From NCBI RefSeq assembly GCF_018966525.1, contig NZ_CP076607.1, forward strand, positions 1,178,001-1,242,000: a DNA stretch of 64,000 nucleotides, written 5' to 3'. Below, piece by piece: positions 17,421-25,265 of this stretch. The notes under the pieces are model-generated. The model did not search any database, was not told where the DNA came from, and saw only the letters and a program-made list of their open reading frames with translations. The first letter of the stretch is position 1. Each line of letters begins with the position of its first letter. Position numbers and translations under genes: made by a program. Source of the stretch: Paenibacillus sophorae (GTDB taxonomy: Bacteria > Bacillota > Bacilli > Paenibacillales > Paenibacillaceae).

Positions 17421-18176
17421 ATGGATTTTGACTTACGTGTAAAGATAAATTATGGCGATTTGACCGATTCTGAAAAAGAAATGGTAAAATTCATAACCAA
17501 TCGTCCCCAAGATGTCCTTAACATGAATATTGTCGAATTAGGCGAGGCATTGCTTAGTTCAAAAAGCTCGGTGCTTCGCTTGGCCAAAAAGCTGGGATAT
17601 CATGGATTTTCAGAATTAAAGTATGCTCTCAGGTCGGGCATGGCCCTATCCTCACTAGAGCCAAGTGATCTGACTCAACTATTAAAACAGGATTTAGACC
17701 GGATTTTTCGATATGTGGAACAAACGAATTTCCAGCCTTTCCTGGTGAAGCTGAAAAATGCGCGCATGGTCTTTTTATACGCCACCGGTTTTTCACAGAA
17801 TAATTTCACAAAAGAATTTTCCAAGGATTTAATGATTGCGAATCGTCAAAATATATTGATTTCAGGCGAGACTAACTTGGCGATTAACAGCTCGATTATA
17901 ACGGAAGATGATTTGGTTATATTTACTTCGTTCAGCGGCGAAACCGAAATGATAAAAGATGTCGTCCGGGAGTTAAAAATAAAAAATGTAACGATTGCAG
18001 CCATTACGAAATTCGGAAGTAATTTTTTGACCGAGCATGCCGACTATGCCTTCTTTTTTGAAGCAACCCCATTGCCAAGTTATCAAAGGCAAGTCGTTTA
18101 TTCGTTGATTGGGTTAGAAGTGATACTGGATGTCATTGCACGAAAATATCGTGAATTTATTCTCTTTGATGAATAA
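17421..18176 (+). CDS. RpiR/MurR family transcriptional regulator
   Basis: The 251-residue protein has an HTH_6 domain (residues 1-75: LTDSEKEMVKFI, then LGEALLSSKSSVLRLAKKLGYHGFSELKYAL) and a SIS sugar-phosphate-binding domain (ARMVFLYATGFSQNNF; VIFTSFSGETEMIKDVV). Such regulators sense a phosphosugar. Its place directly after the PTS/glucosidase operon suggests control of that operon. It has its own ribosome site (GAGGAGC) and follows a terminator, so it needs its own promoter in the 60-bp gap. Confidence 0.88.
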   Translation: MDFDLRVKINYGDLTDSEKEMVKFITNRPQDVLNMNIVELGEALLSSKSSVLRLAKKLGYHGFSELKYALRSGMALSSLEPSDLTQLLKQDLDRIFRYVEQTNFQPFLVKLKNARMVFLYATGFSQNNFTKEFSKDLMIANRQNILISGETNLAINSSIITEDDLVIFTSFSGETEMIKDVVRELKIKNVTIAAITKFGSNFLTEHADYAFFFEATPLPSYQRQVVYSLIGLEVILDVIARKYREFILFDE

Positions 18177-18410
18177 TAAGAGCGAAAGATCCTGTATCGT
18201 AATGTCATCAAAATTTTTTTGAAGTTGGGCTTCCAAAACACGTCAATGGACAGTGAAAATTTTCATTAATCTATTGTGCCACGAGAGGGCATGGGTGGCT
18301 ACCTGGCAGGATTCATTCAGCAGCAGAGGGGATTGGGTAAAAAGACGAAGCTGGAGTTGACCGAGGAAGAACAGGAGGAACTCGCCTACGCACTCGGACT
18401 ATATGGAGAA
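18177..18410. other. Patchwork of gene remnants
   Basis: Three pieces can be seen. On the minus strand 18186-18217 would encode NFDDITIQDLS and is 32 bases identical to part of the TetR gene at 22114-22145. On the plus strand the adjoining bases would encode LGFQNTSMDS, like the N-terminus of another TetR protein. A third stretch (18276-18420, plus) reads GGYLAGFIQQQRGLG, then LTEEEQEELAYALGLYGE, and runs into a terminator; I do not recognise it, and it looks like the tail of a lost gene. No intact gene lies between 18177 and 18512. Confidence 0.45.
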
Positions 18411-18448
18411 CAGGGCCTTGACGATCAATCGTCAAGGCCCTGTTTTTT
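18411..18448 (+). terminator. Strong Rho-independent terminator
   Basis: A perfect 14-bp stem (CAGGGCCTTGACGA and complement) with loop TCAA is followed by six T. It ends the remnant gene at 18276 and faces the end of the AraC gene. Confidence 0.88.
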
Positions 18449-18512
18449 GTCTATGCCAAACTTTCTCTTGCTGCCATTCATGGAATTCAGCCAAGCACAG
18501 TGGAGCTCGCGA

Positions 18513-19412
18513 TCAACCGCGAAGCTCCTGAACATCCAGCATCGGTGGTCGACCGTACATACGGGCATATTCTCGGCTGAACTGGGACGGGCTCTCGTAG
18601 CCTACGCGGAAGGCCGCATCGGAAGCTTGTACGGTCTCCGTCAACATTAAGCGCCGGGCTTCTTGCAAACGCACCATTTTCTGGTATTGCAACGGGCTCA
18701 TCGCCGTGACGCGCTTGAAATGTTTATGAAACGCCGACGTGCTCATGTTTACGGACTTTGCAAGCTGCTCGATCACGAGCGGACGGTCGTATTGCCGGTT
18801 AATCAACTGGATCGCTTGAGCGATGTTGTGCGCATGGCTGCCAATGATCGCGAATTGATGGATGCGCGCGCCTTGTTCGCCTTGAAGCACTCGATACAGA
18901 ATTTCGCGGATGACGAGCGGCGCCAGAATCGGAACGTCCTCAGGCTCGTTTAGCAACTGCATGAGCCGCACGATGGCTTCGAGTAATGCGGGAGACGTTC
19001 GGTTCACGGTTATGCCGCGACAGGCTTCCACGGGAACGATAACGGGACGATTCGTCTCTTTCACGATGTCCAGGATGACGTCGGGGTCAAAGCTCAGTTT
19101 CAAACTTAAATACGGGATCTCGGGCGAAGCCTCGATGATTTTGCCGATGATCGGCAATTCAACGGAAGTGGCCAGGTAAGTCGAAGGATCGTATCGGTAG
19201 GTTTCGTCGGCCAGTGTAGCCGTTTTCGCCCCTTGCGCCACGACGCAAATGGATGGCTTATATACAGATTCCAGCGGTTCTGACAACTGTGTGGTATGCA
19301 TTAACGCCAAAGAAGGCACGGACGTCTGATGCGTGCCGTTCGACGGAGCATGGCGACGTATCAAGAGCGCCAATTGTTGCAAGGCTTGCTCCATTCGCAG
19401 TGATTCGTCCAT
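18513..19412 (-). CDS. AraC family regulator with AraC_N domain (YqhC-like), copy 1
   Basis: In this 299-residue activator an AraC_N sensor domain (residues 30-180: SVYKPSICVVAQGAKTATL, IIGKIIEASPEIPYLSLKL, ILYRVLQGEQGARI) precedes two C-terminal helix-turn-helices (VIEQLAKSVNMSTSAFHKHFKRVTAMSPLQYQK and DAAFRVGYESPSQFSREY). E. coli YqhC, of the same architecture, induces aldehyde reductases under aldehyde stress. GGAAAGGAAC precedes the start. It is divergent from an SDR gene; the shared gap holds one copy of the regulatory element also found upstream of the second AraC regulon genes. It is a paralogue of 26556-27473. Confidence 0.88.
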   Translation of the reverse strand: MDESLRMEQALQQLALLIRRHAPSNGTHQTSVPSLALMHTTQLSEPLESVYKPSICVVAQGAKTATLADETYRYDPSTYLATSVELPIIGKIIEASPEIPYLSLKLSFDPDVILDIVKETNRPVIVPVEACRGITVNRTSPALLEAIVRLMQLLNEPEDVPILAPLVIREILYRVLQGEQGARIHQFAIIGSHAHNIAQAIQLINRQYDRPLVIEQLAKSVNMSTSAFHKHFKRVTAMSPLQYQKMVRLQEARRLMLTETVQASDAAFRVGYESPSQFSREYARMYGRPPMLDVQELRG

Positions 19413-19466
19413 GTTTGCGAGTTCCTTTCCAGAGAGGGTATGGTTTACTTTTATAATAGCGAGTCA

Positions 19467-19531
19467 GAAGAGAATTAGGCAAGGATTGAACAGATATGTT
19501 CTAACGGGTTCAAACAAACATTCAATATAAT
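19467..19531 (+). promoter_or_regulatory. Shared AraC-regulon promoter element, copy D
   Basis: It contains TTAGGCAA, then ATT-AA-A--A-ATG spacing and CTAACGG, then TATAAT at 19526-19531. The -10 lies exactly 59 bases from the element start, as in copies A (27542), B (31881) and C (46092, minus). It drives the SDR at 19597 and lies between it and the divergent AraC gene. This is the most diverged copy, but the spacing is identical. Confidence 0.7.
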
Positions 19532-19596
19532 GAATTTACAAGGTCGAACACGCACAAAACCGATCGGCCAAAATCAAGATAAAGGAGAGAATGGAA

Positions 19597-20334
19597 ATGA
19601 GTTTGAATGGAAAAGTCGCGATCATCACTGGGGCGTCGCGGGGCATCGGACGGCAAGTAGCCATCCAATTAGCGCAATCCGGCGCGAAAGTGGTTGTCAA
19701 TTATTCTTCGAATCAGGAGAAAGCGGACGAGGTCGTAAAGACGATTGAACAATCCGGTGGTGAAGCGGCGGCAATCCGCGCCGATGTGAGCAAGGTGAAT
19801 GAAGTCGAAGCGTTATTCTCGGAGACTATTGAGCGATTTGGACGCTTGGACATTCTGATCAATAATGCCGGCGTCATGGAATGTAAGGCTATCGCGGATG
19901 TGACGGAGGAGATGTTTGACCGGAATTTCGCGATCAACGTGAAAGGGACTTATTTCGCTTGCCAACAAGCAATGAAGCATATGGCAAAAGGCGGGACGAT
20001 CGTCAACTTCTCGACCTCCGTGTCGGGCGCGATGCTCCCAACGTACAGCGTCTACGCTGCAACGAAAGGTGCGGTCGAGCAGTTGACCCGTCAGTTGGCA
20101 AAGGAATTCGGCCCCAAGGACATCGTCATCAATTGCATAGCGCCCGGGCAAGTATCGACCGAGTTATTTTTGAACGGCAAATCAGAGGAGTTGATTGATT
20201 CGTACCGCCGAATGAATGCGTTTGGACGGCTTGGCGAACCGGAGGACATCGCGAATGCGATCGAGTTGCTCGTCAGCGACAAAGCCCGTTGGATAACAGG
20301 TCAGACGATTCGCGTAAACGGCGGGTTCAATTGA
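19597..20334 (+). CDS. SDR family oxidoreductase (3-oxoacyl-ACP reductase-like)
   Basis: This 245-residue NAD(P)-dependent short-chain dehydrogenase has the cofactor motif TGASRGIGRQ, NNAG, catalytic Ser in NFSTSVSG and the YxxxK pair in VYAATKGA. It ends with the usual WITGQTIRVNGGF. Classical SDRs of this type reduce carbonyls or oxidise alcohols; the substrate is not visible. ATG 19597 is chosen because AGGAG lies nine bases upstream; ATG 19591 is too close. The AraC-type element at 19467 provides the promoter. Confidence 0.9.
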   Translation: MSLNGKVAIITGASRGIGRQVAIQLAQSGAKVVVNYSSNQEKADEVVKTIEQSGGEAAAIRADVSKVNEVEALFSETIERFGRLDILINNAGVMECKAIADVTEEMFDRNFAINVKGTYFACQQAMKHMAKGGTIVNFSTSVSGAMLPTYSVYAATKGAVEQLTRQLAKEFGPKDIVINCIAPGQVSTELFLNGKSEELIDSYRRMNAFGRLGEPEDIANAIELLVSDKARWITGQTIRVNGGFN

Positions 20335-20443
20335 ATTTTGTAGAAAGTACTGAGGCGGTCTACCGGCCTCTAATTCGGAACTGTTATTAGCATAGTTTCC
20401 CATATAGACGAAAGAAACAACAAAATTTATCCATCTATTTCAA

Positions 20444-20499
20444 AAAGATGGGGCGATCCCTAAGTCATCTACGACGACTTTGGGGACAGCCCCATCTTT
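20444..20499. terminator. Bidirectional terminator between convergent SDR and ADH genes
   Basis: AAAGATGGGGC pairs with GCCCCATCTTT, with an inner TCCC/GGGGA and AAGTC/GACTT stem. It lies between the convergent stops at 20334 and 20505. Confidence 0.75.
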
Positions 20500-20504
20500 A
20501 TGAA

Positions 20505-21545
20505 TTACAACGTAGACACGTCAATAACGAATCGATAACGCACATCGCTGCGGAGGACACGCTGATACGCTTCGTCTACCTGGTCCGCGCGAATCACCTC
20601 GATTTTGGGGGCAATGCCGTGCTCCGCGGAGAAATCGAGCATCTCTTGCGTTTCCCGGATTCCGCCAACGAGTGAGCCTGCGATACTGCGGCGGCCCATG
20701 ATCAAGGAAAATACCTGGTACTTATCCGGCTCGGCCGGCGCACCGACATTGACAAGCGTTCCATCGATGCGAAGCAGCGATAAATACGCATCAACGTCAA
20801 GATTTGCAGACACGGTATTTAAGATGAGGTCGAATTGACTGGCCAATGTTTTAAATGTGGCGGGATCGCTCGTTGCAAAGTAATGATCGGCGCCAAAGCT
20901 CAGGGCTTCCTCTTTTTTACCGATAGACCGGCTCAGGACGGTGACTTCAGCACCCATGGCATGCGCATATTGGATCGCAAGGTGGCCAAGACCCCCCACT
21001 CCCACAATGGCAACTTTTTTGCCTGGGCCAGCGTTCCAATGTTTCAAAGGAGAGTATGTCGTGATGCCTGCACACAGCAGCGGGCTTGCCACATTCAGCT
21101 CCAGACTGTCCGGAATACGGACAACGAATCCTTCCGTTACCACTATTTTTTGGCTGTATCCGCCGTATGTCGGATTGCCGTCATAGTCCAGGGAGTTATA
21201 GGTGGCGACAAAGCCTTTCGTACAATATTGCTCCTCGCCGCTAAGGCAGTATTCGCATTCTCCGCAGGAGTCAACAAAGCAGCCAACGCCCACGCGATCG
21301 CCAACCGCAAATTTGGTAACTTCTGTTCCTACGGCCGACACAATTCCGGCGATTTCGTGACCGGGAACCATGGGGAAAATTCCGCCGCCCCATTCATCGA
21401 ATGCGCTGTGGATGTCGGAGTGGCAAATCCCGCTGAATTGAATATCGATCAGGACGTCGTGCGGGCGTAATGCTCTCCGCTCAATCGTGGTTTTTTCGAA
21501 TGGCGCTTTGGCGCTGGAGACACTTAGAACTCGAGTTTGGCACAT
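20505..21545 (-). CDS. NAD(P)-dependent zinc alcohol dehydrogenase (cinnamyl-alcohol/YahK type)
   Basis: This 346-residue medium-chain dehydrogenase resembles cinnamyl alcohol and YahK-type aldehyde reductases. Catalytic zinc ligands are in GICHSDIHSAFDEWG and VPGHEIAG, and four structural-zinc cysteines in CGECEYCLSGEEQYC. The cofactor turn is GVGGLGHLA, followed by VLSRSIGKKE, where Ser-Arg favours NADP. Enzymes of this type usually act as aldehyde reductases in vivo. It lies 132 bp downstream of the TetR gene on the same strand, and two inverted repeats fill the gap. Confidence 0.9.
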   Translation of the reverse strand: MCQTRVLSVSSAKAPFEKTTIERRALRPHDVLIDIQFSGICHSDIHSAFDEWGGGIFPMVPGHEIAGIVSAVGTEVTKFAVGDRVGVGCFVDSCGECEYCLSGEEQYCTKGFVATYNSLDYDGNPTYGGYSQKIVVTEGFVVRIPDSLELNVASPLLCAGITTYSPLKHWNAGPGKKVAIVGVGGLGHLAIQYAHAMGAEVTVLSRSIGKKEEALSFGADHYFATSDPATFKTLASQFDLILNTVSANLDVDAYLSLLRIDGTLVNVGAPAEPDKYQVFSLIMGRRSIAGSLVGGIRETQEMLDFSAEHGIAPKIEVIRADQVDEAYQRVLRSDVRYRFVIDVSTL

Positions 21546-21604
21546 ATTTGTTCTCTACTCCTTTTCTCTTGAAGATATAAAACATTGATACTTTAATGTA
21601 CACT

Positions 21605-21622
21605 CGTTTAGTATTATAAACG
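21605..21622 (-). promoter_or_regulatory. Inverted repeat upstream of the alcohol dehydrogenase
   Basis: CGTTTA and TAAACG are separated by six bases, about 60 bp before the dehydrogenase start, in the promoter position. It could be an operator; which regulator binds is unknown. Confidence 0.4.
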
Positions 21623-21660
21623 TATCCATACGGGACGCAATTGTTAAAACCGCCGGTTTT

Positions 21661-21674
21661 GTTCATTAATGAAC
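21661..21674 (-). promoter_or_regulatory. Perfect palindrome GTTCATTAATGAAC, candidate TetR operator
   Basis: The 14-bp palindrome lies between the TetR stop and the dehydrogenase start. Its GTTCATTAATG half recurs at 22347-22357 in front of the TetR and CMD genes, supporting it as the TetR binding site. Confidence 0.45.
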
Positions 21675-21677
21675 AGA

Positions 21678-22223
21678 TCATACATTTCTTTCTAATAAAG
21701 CCCCCAGTTGTCTGGCCAAGACATCATGCGGAAAAGGCTTATCATTCATGAACCACCATTCCACCACCCCGACGTAAGCCGACGCAACGAACCTGACGAT
21801 GAGCTCTTCATTTAACCCCTCGTTTTTTCCTCCGTTTATGTCCACTTCTTTGCGGAACTCTTCGATCAGAAAATCAAGGAACCGGTTGCGGAAATAAGGA
21901 GCCCCTTTGCTCGCCAGCATCAGCGAAAAGAATGAATAATGGCTTTCGAAGTATTCGCAGAAGATTAACGTTGCCTCGATAAAATCCAATTGACATGCCG
22001 ATTCGCACAGCTTCCGCAGCTCGTCAATATGTTCTTCAATGAGCTTATCCAGCAGATCGAATTTATCCATGTAATGAAGATAGATGGTTCCGCGGCTCAC
22101 GTTCGCCCTGTCGGAAAGATCCTGTATCGTAATGTCATCAAAATTCTTTTCCGACATCAATTCAATAACAGCTTTCTTTAACGCTTCCTGCGTCTTGAGT
22201 ATCCTTCGGTCCACTTTGGACAT
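21678..22223 (-). CDS. TetR family transcriptional regulator
   Basis: This regulator of about 181 residues has an N-terminal helix-turn-helix (RILKTQEALKKAVIEL, then ITIQDLSDRANVSRGTIYLHY) followed by a helical ligand domain resembling the TetR_C_8 type (YVGVVEWWFMNDKPFP). The start taken is MSKVDRR at 22223; the frame is open to 22328 but the extra residues are not TetR-like. It is divergent from the CMD-SDR genes and upstream of the alcohol dehydrogenase. Repeated GTTCATTAATG sites flank it on both sides. Confidence 0.87.
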   Translation of the reverse strand: MSKVDRRILKTQEALKKAVIELMSEKNFDDITIQDLSDRANVSRGTIYLHYMDKFDLLDKLIEEHIDELRKLCESACQLDFIEATLIFCEYFESHYSFFSLMLASKGAPYFRNRFLDFLIEEFRKEVDINGGKNEGLNEELIVRFVASAYVGVVEWWFMNDKPFPHDVLARQLGALLERNV

Positions 22224-22342
22224 TGGAGGGTCACCATGCTTTCTATATAAAAATAAACAATTTGTAAGCATCTGTTCATTATTTGACAAATCGCACTTAT
22301 TTAACAATTGAAGATGTTCTGTATCCATTTATAATTATGGAC

Positions 22343-22357
22343 GAACGTTCATTAATG
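22343..22357. promoter_or_regulatory. Candidate TetR operator in the TetR/CMD divergent gap
   Basis: GAACGTTC overlaps GTTCATTAATG, the same 11 bases as in the palindrome at 21661. It lies between TetR (minus) and the CMD gene (plus), where it could control both. Confidence 0.45.
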
Positions 22358-22406
22358 TATCAATAACTATTATTACTCAAAAACTAATGAGAAGAAGGGA
22401 TAGCAA

Positions 22407-22736
22407 ATGTCAAATGAAAAAGAACTTACAGGCGCACAAAAAGCGATCGGAGATTTTGCCCCGAAACTCGTGGAGCTTACCGACGATGTTCTATTTGGCG
22501 ATGTATGGGAACGCAAGGAGCTGGCTCCGCGCGACCGCAGCCTGATTACCGTAGCCAGTCTGATCGCTGGCGGGAACACGGAACAACTGGGATTTCATTT
22601 GAACAAAGCCAAAGAAAACGGTCTGGCGGAAGAAGAGCTCAAAGAAGTCATTATCCATCTTGCTTTTTACGCGGGATGGCCGAAGGCCATGTCTGCCATT
22701 ATGGTTGCCAAAGAAGTGTTCTTGAAAGGGAAATAA
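22407..22736 (+). CDS. Carboxymuconolactone decarboxylase (CMD/AhpD-like) family protein
   Basis: This 109-residue all-helical protein carries the CMD family core LAPRDRSLITVASLIAGGNTEQL, then HLNKAKENGLAEEELKEVIIHLAFYAGWPKAM. It lacks the CxxC redox pair of AhpD, so alkylhydroperoxidase activity is doubtful; a decarboxylase-like or unknown role is left open. GAAGAAGGGA precedes the start. It forms a likely operon with the SDR 29 bp downstream. Confidence 0.87.
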   Translation: MSNEKELTGAQKAIGDFAPKLVELTDDVLFGDVWERKELAPRDRSLITVASLIAGGNTEQLGFHLNKAKENGLAEEELKEVIIHLAFYAGWPKAMSAIMVAKEVFLKGK

Positions 22737-22765
22737 GGGACACCCCCATACAGGAGGAGAGAAAT

Positions 22766-23608
22766 ATGTCCGACAAAAAAGTTTGGTTTATCACCGGAGC
22801 CGGACGCGGCATGGGCGTGGACATCGCCAAGGCTGCCCTGGCTGCCGGCCACCAGGTCGTCGCTACCGGACGCAGCACTGACGCGGTGGCTAAGGCCATC
22901 GGCGGGGATGAGAACCTGCTGGTCGTGAAGCTGGACGTTACCGATCCAACCGACGCCGAGACCGCAGTCAGGACGGCGGTTGACCGGTTCGGAACGATCG
23001 ACGTCCTCGTCAACAACGCCGCCAACTGTTATCTTGGTTACTTCGAGGAGCTGAGCCCGAAGCAGATCGAGCGTCAGCTCGCCACCAACCTCATTGGCCC
23101 AATGAATGTCACCTGGGCCGTGCTGCCCGTGATGCGTAAGGCTCGCTCCGGCCACATCATCTCCATCTCCTCGACCGCTGGCCTTGTCGGCTATGAGTTC
23201 TGTGCCGCCTACGCCACCTCGAAGTTCGGTCTTGAGGGCTGGATGGAGTCGCTTCACTTCGATGTTGCTCCTTTCGGGATTAAAACGACCATTGTCGAAC
23301 CCGGATTCTTCCGCACCGAGCTCCTTAAGCCGGAGTCATCGACCTACGCTGAACTATCCATCGAGGACTATGCCGAGCGCAATGCTCAAACCCGGGCTTG
23401 GTGGGAGGAGCAGAACGGCAAGCAGGGCGGCGATCCCGCCAAGCTCGCAAATGGGCTGATTACCATCGCGAGCCAGGAGGAGCCGCCGCTGCGCTGGATC
23501 GCCGGTGCCGATGCGATCGCCGAAGCCGAGCGAAAGGTCGCCGAGCTCCAGCAGCAGATCAACGCCTACCGTGATCTGTCGGCTTCCCTTGCGTACGAGG
23601 ACGCGTAG
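22766..23608 (+). CDS. SDR family oxidoreductase
   Basis: This 280-residue NAD(P)-dependent short-chain dehydrogenase has cofactor motif TGAGRGMGVD, NNAANCYLG, catalytic Ser in ISISSTAG and YATSK. The C-terminal part (WWEEQNGKQGGDPAKLANGL) matches the SDR group that also includes 32062-32907, and the two share about the same layout. ATG 22766 has AGGAGGAGAG upstream. The frame is open to 22505 over the CMD gene, but that extension is a shadow. GC-rich codon choice (many GCC, GTC, CGC) suggests acquisition from a high-GC donor. Confidence 0.9.
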   Translation: MSDKKVWFITGAGRGMGVDIAKAALAAGHQVVATGRSTDAVAKAIGGDENLLVVKLDVTDPTDAETAVRTAVDRFGTIDVLVNNAANCYLGYFEELSPKQIERQLATNLIGPMNVTWAVLPVMRKARSGHIISISSTAGLVGYEFCAAYATSKFGLEGWMESLHFDVAPFGIKTTIVEPGFFRTELLKPESSTYAELSIEDYAERNAQTRAWWEEQNGKQGGDPAKLANGLITIASQEEPPLRWIAGADAIAEAERKVAELQQQINAYRDLSASLAYEDA

Positions 23609-23729
23609 CCGCGCGGCTGGTATCTATTCGGAACCGTGCGCCATCTGGTTTCCCATCAATGAGATGATTATTCGTCCCACGCAGCAAGCAGATAATTTAA
23701 AGTACAGCGTTTCGCTTACTGCCGTCGGT

Positions 23730-23764
23730 TCTGCCCCAATGTTGATTTTGGGGCAGTTCTTTTA
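23730..23764 (+). terminator. Rho-independent terminator
   Basis: CTGCCCC and GGGGCAG enclose a 12-base loop, followed by TTCTTTT. It ends the CMD-SDR transcript. A terminator with the same core sequence lies at 26471. Confidence 0.8.
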
Positions 23765-23787
23765 TTCGAAAAGAGTTGGGGTTATTG

Positions 23788-24247
23788 ATGATAAGAAGAG
23801 CTGTTCCCGGTGATGTCAATGCATCATGGTCAAATCGTTGGAACAATCAGTTTGGAGCTTGATGTAAATATCCGCGAGCTGCTGTATAACCATCCGGTTG
23901 CCCATATCGTGGAGCGTCGATCAAACGGACGTCCGGTAGCGTATATTCCGATACTTGCGGTGGATGAATCTTTTCGCGGACAAGGAATCGGATTTTCTTT
24001 GGTCAAGGAAGCTCTTCAAACCGTATCTCGTCCAGTCCTGTCGATCGGTTGGGTCAAGCCCGATACCGGATGGATGGCAAAAGCGATTTTTGATCGGCTC
24101 GGGTTTGAAAGAATCGCTATCATCGATGAGTTTTGGTACGCGGATAGCGTCATTAAGCAGTATGGATGTCCTTATTGCGGTAAAACCTGGTGTAAATGCA
24201 CGGCGGATATTGTGCTGCTGGATGCGGCAAGAAGTATCGATCATTAA
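23788..24247 (+). pseudogene. GNAT acetyltransferase, probably internally deleted
   Basis: The frame from ATG 23788 reads IRRAVPGDVNAS, a typical GNAT start, but then ends. The frame from 23810 continues with GQIVGTISLELD, the acetyl-CoA loop DESFRGQGIGFSLVKEAL and a C-terminal segment GFERIAIIDEFW. About 40-50 residues of the N-terminal part are missing and the frames differ by one base, so an internal deletion is likely. The last 25 residues hold a cysteine cluster (CPYCGKTWCKC) that could bind a metal and is unusual for GNAT. A 145-residue product from GTG 23810 could still be made. Confidence 0.6.
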
Positions 24248-24259
24248 GGAGGATTTTAG

Positions 24260-25243
24260 ATGAAATACCGCACAGTAGGGAAAACGGGGATTCAGGTCTC
24301 TAATCTATGCTTCGGTACGATGTCTTTTGGCGGAAACGCGGATGAAGAAACGTCCAAAGCCATGTTCAAGCGCTGCCGTGAAGCCGGGATTAACTTTTTT
24401 GATACGGCTAATGTTTATAGTGGAGGGCGGTCCGAAGAAATCCTGGGAGAGTGTATTGCGGAATGCCGGGACGAGATTGTACTGAGCACGAAAGTGTTCT
24501 ATCCGATGGGAAAAGACATCAATGCCGGGGGACTCTCCCGCCGTCATATCATGCTCGAAGTTGAAAATAGCCTGCGGCGCTTGAAGACGGATCGCATCGA
24601 TTTTTACTTTGTGCATATGTTCGATGAGAAGACACCGATGGAAGAAACGCTTCGTGCACTCGATGACCTTCAGGCGCAAGGCAAAATTCTGTATCCGGCG
24701 GTAAGCAACTGGGGGGCTTGGCAGATTGCCAAGGCACTAGGAATTTCCGCAAAAGAGCAGCTTGCCCGTTTTGAATTGATCCAGCCGATGTATAACCTGG
24801 TGAAACGTCAGGCCGAGGTCGAAATTTTGCCGCTCGCGGCTTCCGAACAACTTGGAGTGATTTCCTACAGTCCTCTCGGAGCCGGACTTCTTACAGGCAA
24901 ATATGGAGTAGACAAACGGCCGGAGCAAGGACGTCTGGTTGAAGAAAAAAGATATACCGATCGCTACGCGGATGAGATGAATTTTGCCGTAGCCGACCGT
25001 TTTAATACCTATGCCGCAAAGCGTGGCGTGAAGCCTTCGACGCTAGCCGTCGCCTGGGCGATGTCGCATCCTGCGGTAACAGCACCGATTATCGGGGCAA
25101 GAAACCTGGAGCAGCTTGAGGATTCGCTCGCCGCGGCCGATGTGGACATGACTCCGGAGTGGCGCGATGAAATCTCTTCGCTTTCGGTTACTCCCGCACC
25201 CGCGACGGACCGCGGAGAAACGCTGCTGCCGATATGGACATAA
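24260..25243 (+). CDS. Aldo/keto reductase (YajO/YccK-like)
   Basis: This 327-residue NADPH-dependent TIM-barrel enzyme reduces aldehydes and ketones. Catalytic tetrad: Asp in FFDTANVYSGG with Tyr following, Lys in VLSTKVFYP and His in FYFVHMFD. The C-terminal cofactor loop reads APIIGARNLEQLEDSL. TAAGGAGG lies eight bases before ATG 24260. It is followed 22 bp later by an MFS gene, likely an operon pairing detoxification with export. Confidence 0.92.
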   Translation: MKYRTVGKTGIQVSNLCFGTMSFGGNADEETSKAMFKRCREAGINFFDTANVYSGGRSEEILGECIAECRDEIVLSTKVFYPMGKDINAGGLSRRHIMLEVENSLRRLKTDRIDFYFVHMFDEKTPMEETLRALDDLQAQGKILYPAVSNWGAWQIAKALGISAKEQLARFELIQPMYNLVKRQAEVEILPLAASEQLGVISYSPLGAGLLTGKYGVDKRPEQGRLVEEKRYTDRYADEMNFAVADRFNTYAAKRGVKPSTLAVAWAMSHPAVTAPIIGARNLEQLEDSLAAADVDMTPEWRDEISSLSVTPAPATDRGETLLPIWT

Positions 25244-25265
25244 CTCCAATAGTGGAAAACAAAAC

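Noticed and set aside
20835..21470. A 211-codon plus-strand frame
   Set aside because: It is antisense to the zinc alcohol dehydrogenase, whose motifs are complete; no motif is seen in the shadow frame.
22505..22765. Long N-terminal extension of the SDR at 22766
   Set aside because: It overlaps the CMD gene in another frame, and a strong ribosome site precedes ATG 22766.
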